Shown: in pieces, positions 51,578 through 58,233 of the stretch
Position numbering within the stretch: the stretch's first letter is position 1
Layout of the letters: each line of letters begins with the position of its first letter
Origin: Pseudobdellovibrionaceae bacterium
GTDB lineage: Bacteria; Bdellovibrionota; Bdellovibrionia; Bdellovibrionales; UBA1609
Assembly: GCA_020635075.1 (NCBI GenBank)
Contig: JACKAM010000002.1
Span: 941,855 to 1,005,854 of the forward strand
DNA length: 64,000 nucleotides
Reading direction: 5' to 3'
Translations under genes and position numbers: made by a program
Notes under the pieces: generated by a model
The model's database searches: none
Told to the model about the DNA's origin: nothing
Seen by the model: the letters and a program-made list of their open reading frames with translations, nothing else

Positions 51578-53608
51578 CTAGAGGAGATTGACCGGATCGA
51601 TGTCGGTTAAGATCTTCACACCTGAGGGAATCCACTTTTCATCACCAAGGGCCTGGCGACAGAGACCAGCCAAGCGGGCATGGTCAGGACTTTTGATTAG
51701 GATCTGAAAGCGAAACTTCCCTCTAAGTTTGGCAATTGGCGCCGGCGCAGGACCTAAGATCTGGAGTTCGCGGTAGACCTCATGGTTTTGCTGCAGATAC
51801 TCACAGCGTTTGCCCAAAAACTCAGCCGCAGACAAAGTGCGGCTTTCACTGTTACCCATAATGCGAAATGAGCACAGGCGCCCGTGGGGAGGATAGCGTA
51901 ATGACCGCCTGGTCTTTAGTTCCTCATCAGCAAAACCCACATAGTCGTTGTTGCAGGAATACAGGACACTGAGGTGCTGAGGATTATAGGTCTGTATCAC
52001 CACCTGGCCCGGCAGCTCAGAATGCCTTCCCGCCCGGCCGCCAACTTGAATCAAAAGTTGGAAGCTGCGCTCGGCGGCGCGAAAATCAGGAAGATTAAAT
52101 CCCACATCGGCCATCACCAGGCCCACGAGATTCAGGCCTTTAAAGTCCAAGCCCTTGGCAATCATCTGCGTACCAATGAGCAGATCCACGTCCCGGTTTT
52201 CGACGGAAGAAATCAAATCCTCAAGGTCTTCACGGTTTTGGATTTCATCCCGATCAGCCCTGGCAATGCGAAGATTCGGGAACAAGCGAGCCATATCGGT
52301 TTCCAAAAGCTCAGTTCCCAAGCCCAAGGGTCCAACTTCAATTGATCCGCAATCGCGACAGGTTTCGTTAAGGCGCTCGTGATAATCACAGTAATGACAC
52401 ACGAGATGGTTTTTTCCATGCAAGGTCAGAGAGATGGAACAGTTAGGGCACTCGTATGTCAGGCCGCAAGAAGGACAAAAAACATATTGGGCCACGCCCC
52501 GGCGGTTCAAAAATAAGGCCGCCTGGTCCTTTCGCTCAAAGCAATCCACCAGCTTATCGAATAGAGTCTGGCTCAACCAAAAGGGAAGTTCAGTTTCAGA
52601 AGGCTCCTGTCTTCTTTGGTCTCGTTCGTGGCGCATGTCCACCACTTCAACTTCGGGCATTTTTCTTTCCGCCACCCGGTGACTCATGGTGTGCAGTTGA
52701 AACTTGCCAAGGCGGGCATTGTGCCAGGATTCCAGACTTGGGGTGGCGGAGCCCAAAACGATGGGACAGTCGTGCTCTTTGGCCAACATGATGGCCGCGT
52801 CCCGAGCGTGGTACTTAAGCTTTTCATCTTGTTTAAAGCTGGGCTCGTGCTCCTCGTCGATCACGATCAATCCGATGTCGGGAATGGGACAGAAAAGGGC
52901 CGAGCGCGCGCCGACGAGAATCTTTTTGTCCCCATCGATCACGCTCCACCACTGATCTGTCTTCTCTCTTTCGGTGAGGTGAGAGTGAAGAACCGCAAGT
53001 TGATCGGGAAAGCGATTGGAAAACCGGCGCAGTAACTGCGGAGTCAGAGAAATCTCCGGAACGAGAACCAAAACTTTTTTACCGGCCGCCAAGGTGTCTT
53101 GAATCAATCGCAAATAGACCTCGGTTTTACCCGAGCCAGTCACACCATGAAGAAGGTGGGTGGAAAAGCCAGGCTGGGCATGAATCTGGCCTAGCACGGT
53201 CTGTTGTTCTGCAGTCAAATTCAGCTCAGCTTCTGGGGTTGGCTCGGGAATGGGCGAACTCTTGCGCGATCCCCGGCCGCCTTTCTTGAGCGGCGGAAAA
53301 CACAAAGAGGCCACCTGGCCCAGGGGGTAGAAGTAGTAACGGGACAGCCATTCAAGCCAAGCCAGGGTGGGCTCAGGCAGCAGAGGCAAATCGGCACTCA
53401 CCGACTCAATGGGTTTTACCACAAAGTCGACTTTGTCACGGCTTAGTCCGACGACGACGCCATCCACTTTGCGCTTTCCCAAGGGAACTTTAACCGCCTG
53501 TCCGCGGACAACGGCGCCCAGGTTTTTCGGCTGCCCATAGGAAAGAGGCCCCGGCAGGGGAGCGTCCACGGCAACAGAAAATAAGGTTTGGTCGGAAATC
53601 TCGCTCAT
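51578..53608 (-). CDS. priA: Primosomal replication protein PriA (3'-5' helicase)
   Basis: PriA restarts stalled replication forks. The 676 residues have the N-terminal 3'-DNA-binding domain, the helicase core with Walker A LHGVTGSGKTEVYLRLI, DEEH box IVIDEEHEPSFKQ and VLGSATPSLES, the zinc-binding Cys-rich segments (CPSCGLTYECPNCS, CHYC, CRDCGS) and the RecA-like second lobe LLIGTQMIAKGLDF. The length is normal. Its start overlaps the previous gene by four bases (ATGA). Confidence 0.96.
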   Translation of the reverse strand: MSEISDQTLFSVAVDAPLPGPLSYGQPKNLGAVVRGQAVKVPLGKRKVDGVVVGLSRDKVDFVVKPIESVSADLPLLPEPTLAWLEWLSRYYFYPLGQVASLCFPPLKKGGRGSRKSSPIPEPTPEAELNLTAEQQTVLGQIHAQPGFSTHLLHGVTGSGKTEVYLRLIQDTLAAGKKVLVLVPEISLTPQLLRRFSNRFPDQLAVLHSHLTEREKTDQWWSVIDGDKKILVGARSALFCPIPDIGLIVIDEEHEPSFKQDEKLKYHARDAAIMLAKEHDCPIVLGSATPSLESWHNARLGKFQLHTMSHRVAERKMPEVEVVDMRHERDQRRQEPSETELPFWLSQTLFDKLVDCFERKDQAALFLNRRGVAQYVFCPSCGLTYECPNCSISLTLHGKNHLVCHYCDYHERLNETCRDCGSIEVGPLGLGTELLETDMARLFPNLRIARADRDEIQNREDLEDLISSVENRDVDLLIGTQMIAKGLDFKGLNLVGLVMADVGFNLPDFRAAERSFQLLIQVGGRAGRHSELPGQVVIQTYNPQHLSVLYSCNNDYVGFADEELKTRRSLRYPPHGRLCSFRIMGNSESRTLSAAEFLGKRCEYLQQNHEVYRELQILGPAPAPIAKLRGKFRFQILIKSPDHARLAGLCRQALGDEKWIPSGVKILTDIDPVNLL

Positions 53609-54483
53609 CGAAACCGTTTATAAAATTCGGTGACGGCCTCAATCTCCGGAAGCTTGATCGCCACAGAGGGGTCTTTGCCAAAATCCAGACTGGCATCGGT
53701 CAAAAGCTTATTAATCGTACCAGAGCTGGGCAGAGGTTTAACGCTCACCACCTGGATCTGAACCTGGCGATTTTCCCAGGAGACTGTCGATTGGTTGGCT
53801 AATGACAGGCTATTGGCGTACTGAGAGTAAGAGTTGGCAGTCACGGTCGCCTGAGAGGGAAAGCGAACCTTGCGAATGAGAAAGTGATCTTGCTCAATCC
53901 ACATTCCCGGCAGGGCCTCATTGGCACCGGCCGGAGTAGGCTCGCCAACGGCGTAAGCCACGGAACCGCCGATGCGCGACAGGCGCACATATGGCTGAGG
54001 TTTGCGAGGCTCGTTGGGGTCAAAGGCCTTGACCTTTTTCTTTGGCTTATCGTCTTCAAGAATTTCAGTGGGCGCCATCTTGGCCGCAACCATCATGGGC
54101 TTGATATTTTTTTGAAAGCGAAAGTGAAAGTATGGTTCAAACCACTCGTCGCTGGGGCGAGATACTTTTTTTGCGCCGTTGGGGTCAACGTAAAACCTGC
54201 GGTTACCATCATATATGAAGGTCATGGCCACCAGACCCTCAAGGCGTTTGCGACCGCGCACTTCAAGGCGCATTTGATTCTCGCCCTTGATATACCAGGT
54301 TTCTCTTACGACCAGGGCCTCGGGTTCCTCCTGAAGAGTGACATCCTGAATGATCTGATAAACGCCGCGGCCGTGGTTCTCAGCCGTTCTCGACATGATC
54401 ATTTTAAAATCGGGGATGTAGGCCTGGGCCGAGGGAATCAAAAGGACAAACAGGAGTAGGCTTAAAATTGAAATGTGCTTCAT
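53605..54483 (-). CDS. Periplasmic LolA/LolB-fold-like protein
   Basis: The 292-residue precursor has a signal peptide (ISILSLLLFVLLIPSAQA) and a mature part rich in beta strands, with RETWYIKGENQMRLEVRG and LVAMTFIYDGNRRFYVDPNG resembling the half-barrel of LolA/LolB/MucB-type proteins. It contains a lysine-rich loop (DDKPKKKVKAF). Function is unknown; it is the second LolA-like protein of the window and is coupled to priA by overlap. Confidence 0.68.
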   Translation of the reverse strand: MKHISILSLLLFVLLIPSAQAYIPDFKMIMSRTAENHGRGVYQIIQDVTLQEEPEALVVRETWYIKGENQMRLEVRGRKRLEGLVAMTFIYDGNRRFYVDPNGAKKVSRPSDEWFEPYFHFRFQKNIKPMMVAAKMAPTEILEDDKPKKKVKAFDPNEPRKPQPYVRLSRIGGSVAYAVGEPTPAGANEALPGMWIEQDHFLIRKVRFPSQATVTANSYSQYANSLSLANQSTVSWENRQVQIQVVSVKPLPSSGTINKLLTDASLDFGKDPSVAIKLPEIEAVTEFYKRFR

Positions 54484-54504
54484 GGTTCAACCTCAATATT
54501 CAGT

Positions 54505-55389
54505 TCAAAGTCCTTTGGCAAGATCCTTCAGGTAGGATTTGAGCTTGCTTCCGATTTCCGGATGCTCAAGTCCCAGCTCAATGTTTGCTTGCAGATAACC
54601 AAACTTGTCGCCCGCATCGTAGCGGCGAGCAGAAAATGTTGTGGCGTAAAGACCCTCTTGCTCAGCAAGCATGGTCATGCCGTCCGTCAATTGAATCTCG
54701 CCAATCACACCGGGCTTGACCTTTTGCAGGTGCCCGTAGATGGCTGATGAAAACACATAGCGACCCGGCAGGGCAAGGCGTGAGGGTGCTGCCTCCGGCT
54801 GGGGCTTTTCCACCACCGAGGTGACTTTGTAGAGGCCGTCCTTCTCGCCTGAATAGGCGACGATCCCATACTTTTTCACTTCCTGTGGTTCCACTTCCAT
54901 CACCGCCACCGTGCTCACCCCGGTCTCCTTAAAGCAATTCACCAGTTTCCCGGTGACTGTAGGTTCGCCGTCTCTGGTGTAGGTCAACTCATCTCCCAGG
55001 AGAACGGCAAAGGGCTCGTCACCAACCACGGGTCGGCTGGCCAAGACAGCGTGACCAAGGCCGCCGGCTTCAAGCTGGCGGATGCTAATGATGTTGGCCA
55101 AAGACTTAATACGCCTAACTTCGTGAAGCAGATCCTCTTTGCCGCCTTTTGCCAGTTTGTCCTCTAGTTCATAAGAGGTATCAAAGAAGTCCTCAATGGC
55201 GGTTTTGCCCCGACCGGCGACGAGAACGATGTCTTCAATGCCGGCCCGCACGGCCTCCTCAATGATGAAGAGCAAAATGGGCTTATCAACCAGAGGAAAG
55301 AGTTCTTTGGGTACGGTCTTCGTCGCCGGAAGAAATCTGGTTCCAAGTCCGGCCACAGGAATTACGGCTTTTTTTACGGTGTTAGGCAT
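54505..55389 (-). CDS. galU: UTP--glucose-1-phosphate uridylyltransferase
   Basis: GalU makes UDP-glucose for envelope polysaccharides. The 294 residues show the N-terminal nucleotide-binding motif KAVIPVAGLGTRFLPATKTVPKE... (first part), the PLVDKPI segment, GDEPFAVLLGDEL and VVEKPQPEAAPS. Length is normal. The gene lies 21 bases before the LolA-like gene. The divergent 303-base gap upstream holds a terminator-like stem and otherwise no gene. Confidence 0.96.
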   Translation of the reverse strand: MPNTVKKAVIPVAGLGTRFLPATKTVPKELFPLVDKPILLFIIEEAVRAGIEDIVLVAGRGKTAIEDFFDTSYELEDKLAKGGKEDLLHEVRRIKSLANIISIRQLEAGGLGHAVLASRPVVGDEPFAVLLGDELTYTRDGEPTVTGKLVNCFKETGVSTVAVMEVEPQEVKKYGIVAYSGEKDGLYKVTSVVEKPQPEAAPSRLALPGRYVFSSAIYGHLQKVKPGVIGEIQLTDGMTMLAEQEGLYATTFSARRYDAGDKFGYLQANIELGLEHPEIGSKLKSYLKDLAKGL

Positions 55390-55421
55390 AGAGAGAAGAA
55401 ATCACAGGCGGCCTGCAATGG

Positions 55422-55471
55422 CAAGAAAAGGGCTGCCCCACTTCGGTCCAGCAAAATGGGGCCATGCCCTT
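55422..55471 (-). terminator. Terminator-like hairpin in the galU leader
   Basis: On the minus strand AAGGGC and GGCCCCA-type arms pair with TGGGGC and GCCCTT (two 6-bp blocks with a small internal loop) and are followed by TTTTCTT. It points towards galU, about 30 bases before the ATG. There is no minus-strand gene upstream, so it may be an attenuator in the galU leader. The rest of the gap to 55692 shows no gene that I recognise. Confidence 0.55.
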
Positions 55472-55692
55472 GATTTATTTTGAGAATGTGCCGAAGAGAA
55501 ACTGATGTTCAGCGGTTGATCGATGGTCAAATTTGTAACGGGGTATGGCTGGCGCAAAGCCCCATGAGTTGGCGGTTAAACCTTGAAATTTCATGTAGTT
55601 ACCAAAATTTTTGGGAAACTAATCTCAGTCGCAGTTGCGAATCCTGTCGGCACGGGATGTGCTTTATCACATGGTGTAGTGGGGGATAAGGC

Positions 55693-56925
55693 ATGAGGCT
55701 GGGTACATTCTGGATCAAAATGAGACAAAACCGTGGATGGGTCATGCGCCTGGCGACGACCGCAGGCACGTTGACGTTTCTTTTGCTCTTCGTCTTTCAA
55801 AACTGTGCCGACCCTCTTGATCTTGCTAATCAAGACTCCCTGAGTTTTACCAATCAATTGCCATTTGCCTATGATACGGAACTCGACACCATTGCCTATA
55901 TGTCGTGCTCAGAAATGGGGACCGACTACAATTCACGGGCATTTTTTACCTTCCGAGCTGGGGCCTATGGAGCTAACACGGGCCTGCGTTTTAGCGATTC
56001 CTATTTGTCGGCCACCAAGAACTTCACTCCTGGTCAACGAGCTGACGCCTTAGCGCAGAGTGAAATCAATGCTTCATCCATTCTTCAGCTCTCCGTCCGT
56101 CAGCGCAGCGATGCTCAAAGTATGTTGGCGTCCTCAGGCGGTGGATCAGTTCAGGAGAATAAAGACTATTCGAATCTGTTGGCAGCCTTAGACAGCCCGG
56201 CCATTGCTGAGCGGTTGGCGAGCTTGAGTGAGAACAATCGGATCAATTACTTCTCTGGAGTGTCGGGACTCTCCGGCCGCCTGATTGAAGGAAGCCTCCG
56301 TTACATGGATTCCGAAGTGGCGGCAGGAAGTGTGCGCGATCATTTGCGTGACGTGGGACTTTTGACTTTGACTTACACTGATGTCATGCAGACAGGGGGC
56401 ATTGCCGCCAAAAGCCCAGACAACAACGACCGCAAAAAGGCCTATGGCAAAGGCTATCAAATTGATTTTCGCATGGGCTTTGGCATCGACAAAAACAATG
56501 CCACCAACCGCCCAGTGTTCACTCGCGGTATTCACCGGGTGATCAACAGTATCCAAGAGGTGGATCTGCAGCGAAGATCACCCACCGAGGCCAACTTGAG
56601 GCCTTGGGATTGCTCCAACTCTTACACCTTTATCATCGTTCGTCCTCAGGACGTGGATTCGGTTAAAACCGCATGTTTGCGAGTGGCAGATCCGCTCAAT
56701 CCCACGGCCCAGGATCGTCCGGCACTTGAAGCCATTCGCCGGGTATTGCGTCCCGAAGACTGGTGGGTGGACCTCTCCCGCCGTTGTGTCATGCCTAAAC
56801 AGAGCAACGGATTTTGTTACGGACGAGACACCAATGGCTCACTAGACATCAAGTATGACGGTGGCGATTGCACCGGTGACGGCATCTCCTGCCCTCATTA
56901 CATCAGTGTTTGTGTGCGGCAGTAG
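55693..56925 (+). CDS. Large hypothetical lipoprotein
   Basis: The 410-residue precursor has a hydrophobic signal (about residues 18-36) ending in the lipobox-like VFQNC, the F-Q-N-C form being frequent in Bdellovibrio-type lipoproteins. The mature part has no family that I recognise; it contains several Cys (MSCSEMG, WDCSNSY, RRCVMP, GFCYGR, DGISCPHY, SVCVRQ), suggesting disulfides and secretion. An ATG with GTGGGGGA upstream begins the gene. It is the last ordinary gene before the repeat array. Confidence 0.7.
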   Translation: MRLGTFWIKMRQNRGWVMRLATTAGTLTFLLLFVFQNCADPLDLANQDSLSFTNQLPFAYDTELDTIAYMSCSEMGTDYNSRAFFTFRAGAYGANTGLRFSDSYLSATKNFTPGQRADALAQSEINASSILQLSVRQRSDAQSMLASSGGGSVQENKDYSNLLAALDSPAIAERLASLSENNRINYFSGVSGLSGRLIEGSLRYMDSEVAAGSVRDHLRDVGLLTLTYTDVMQTGGIAAKSPDNNDRKKAYGKGYQIDFRMGFGIDKNNATNRPVFTRGIHRVINSIQEVDLQRRSPTEANLRPWDCSNSYTFIIVRPQDVDSVKTACLRVADPLNPTAQDRPALEAIRRVLRPEDWWVDLSRRCVMPKQSNGFCYGRDTNGSLDIKYDGGDCTGDGISCPHYISVCVRQ

Positions 56926-56942
56926 TTTTCCTGGGGCTTTCG

Positions 56943-57553
56943 CCCACCTGTGTTTCGTAATCGGTGTATCTAACCCGTAACCCGTGTTCCGTAATCCGTA
57001 AACGTTTCCGTGCCGGTTTCCGTTTTTGTGGACGGCACCGTCTACAGTGACGGAGACGGTAAACTGTCGTGGCACCGTGAACGGGTTGCTGGTTACGGGT
57101 TACGATCGCGGGATTCGTTCCTTTGTGGCAGTGGTGTGGCCCACCATTCTCCGTAACCCGTGATCTGTAATCCGTAAACGTTTCCGTGACGGTTTCGGTA
57201 TCCGCAACAGTAACAGTAACAGTAACTGTAACTGTAACTGTCACGTTTACGGGTTACAGGTTACGCAAACGGAAATTCCTCCTTTGTTGCGTTCGTTGGT
57301 CCCCTTTTTCCGTAACCAGTAAACCGTAACCTGTTAGCGTTTCTGCGACAGTTCCCGTGTCCGGGCCGGGATCCGTTTTCCTTTGTTGCAGTGGTTGGCC
57401 CACCATTTTCCGTAACCCGTGATCTGAATCCCGTAAACGTTTCCGTGTGTGTGTCGGTTTACAGTCACGGATTCGGAGGCTGTCACTGTCACGTTTACTG
57501 GTTACGGGTAACGTTCACAGGACTTGTTCCTTTGTCGCAGTGGTTGGCCCACC
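56943..57553 (+). repeat. Four imperfect structured repeat units with hexamer-periodic cores
   Basis: Four units lie in tandem, bounded by the box GGCCCACC or a variant (near 56943, 57140, 57300, 57399, 57548); unit lengths are about 197, 161, 98 and 149 bases. Each begins CCGTAACCCGTGATCTG-like and ends TTCCTTTGTTGCAGTGG-like. Inside, the strand runs in hexamers of the NGTNNC kind, in the second unit AGTAAC three times and TGTAAC twice. Inverted arms flank the core: GTAATCCGTAAACGT (57167-57181) pairs with ACGTTTACGGGTTAC (57243-57257), 15 bp with one G-U; TAACCCGTAACC (56971-56982) pairs with GGTTACGGGTTA (57091-57102), 12 bp. No gene is supported here; valine-threonine frames on the minus strand are a by-product of the hexamers. 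Confidence 0.85.
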
Positions 57554-57592
57554 TTGGGGTGATGGCCAACACACTTTACAAAGGAAGTTAAA

Positions 57593-57910
57593 ATGACTCA
57601 GAAGAAATGCGAATACAGATTTAGATCATTGGATTTGGCGGTGGAGTTTTGCCAGCAGGTAAAGCTGTTGAAGATGCCGATTCATCTGCGGGATCAGGTG
57701 CTCCGGGCATCTTCATCCGTTGCGCTGAATCTCGCCGAGGGGAGTGGTAAACCCAGCGCAAAAGACAAGCGGCGGTTTTACTCGATTGCCTTGGGCTCCT
57801 TACGCGAGTGCCAAGCGATACTGAGAATCGAAGGCATCAATGACCAAAAGCTCATTGACCTTGCCGACCATCTAGGAGCCTCTGTCTTTAAGCTCACCCT
57901 CGGGACCTAG
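57593..57910 (+). CDS. Four-helix-bundle protein, 23S rRNA intervening-sequence (S23) type
   Basis: The 105-residue protein is mostly helical and matches the family once called 23S rRNA intervening-sequence proteins: FRSLDLAVEFCQQVKLL, then LRDQVLRASSSVALNLAEGS, a basic loop KPSAKDKRRFYSIALGSLRE and CQAILRIEG. Related proteins are encoded inside IVS elements of 23S rRNA, and the Avd proteins of diversity-generating retroelements share the fold; nucleic-acid binding is likely. No reverse transcriptase is present. A good ribosome binding site (AAAGGAAG) precedes the ATG. It lies 39 bases after the repeat array. Confidence 0.88.
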   Translation: MTQKKCEYRFRSLDLAVEFCQQVKLLKMPIHLRDQVLRASSSVALNLAEGSGKPSAKDKRRFYSIALGSLRECQAILRIEGINDQKLIDLADHLGASVFKLTLGT

Positions 57911-57922
57911 CGGGGAGAGTGC

Positions 57923-57964
57923 TCAGTCAGGCTCCGGAAAAGACTGATCTCAATCAAAATTGAG
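57923..57964 (+). terminator. Two small hairpins after the four-helix-bundle gene
   Basis: TCAGTC pairs with GACTGA (57923-57928 with 57942-57947) and CTCAAT with ATTGAG (57949-57954 with 57959-57964). Both stems are perfect at 6 bp but have no U run. They lie 12 bases after the stop and may mark the transcript end. The rest of the 323-base gap holds a promoter candidate and a leader, described separately. Confidence 0.35.
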
Positions 57965-58131
57965 TGGAAATCCTGGGCCTACTCCAAGCGAGCTTTCCAA
58001 GATTGAAACAAGGCCGTGAAAAAATCCTCAGATTTCCTCAATGGCCTAATCTGATTGGGTTTGGTCGTTTTCAGGGGAGACTTAATGGTGGTTAAGTGCC
58101 TGATATCAACAGATCTCATTTTGGCGGGGTA

Positions 58132-58160
58132 TTGGAAACCTTGAGTTGCTCCCTTAAGAT
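58132..58160 (+). promoter_or_regulatory. Candidate promoter for the PKD protein gene
   Basis: TTGGAA (4 of 6) and TAAGAT (4 of 6) are spaced by 17 bases, about 70 bases before the PKD gene start. It is the best sigma-70-like pair in the gap. Confidence 0.4.
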
Positions 58161-58182
58161 GGAGTCTTCACAAAATAAGAAC

Positions 58183-58233
58183 GACTTCCCGTGTTTTAAA
58201 GTGGCACGTTGACGGGATAAAAAGGGAGAAGTC
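58183..58233 (+). promoter_or_regulatory. Possible ribosome-binding-site hairpin before the PKD gene
   Basis: GACTTC at 58183-58188 is an exact complement to GAAGTC at 58228-58233, and the adjoining CCC can pair with GGG of the ribosome binding site GGGAG (58224-58228) with a one-base bulge. This would hide the ribosome binding site in the mRNA. Confidence 0.4.

Noticed and set aside
55500..55640. Cyclic-di-GMP (GEMM-type) riboswitch
   Set aside because: The piece GGCGCAAAGCC recalls part of the motif, but the other conserved blocks and the paired stems could not be located.
56903..57244. Minus-strand frame with a valine-threonine repeat N-terminus
   Set aside because: The alternation is the translation of the hexamer repeat; the frame begins inside the array and continues into the end of a real gene on the other strand.
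56943..57553. CRISPR array
   Set aside because: Unit lengths differ (about 98 to 197 bases), repeats are imperfect, there are no equal spacers and no cas genes.
57593..57910. Diversity-generating retroelement
   Set aside because: The four-helix protein resembles Avd, but no reverse transcriptase or template/variable repeat pair is present in the window.
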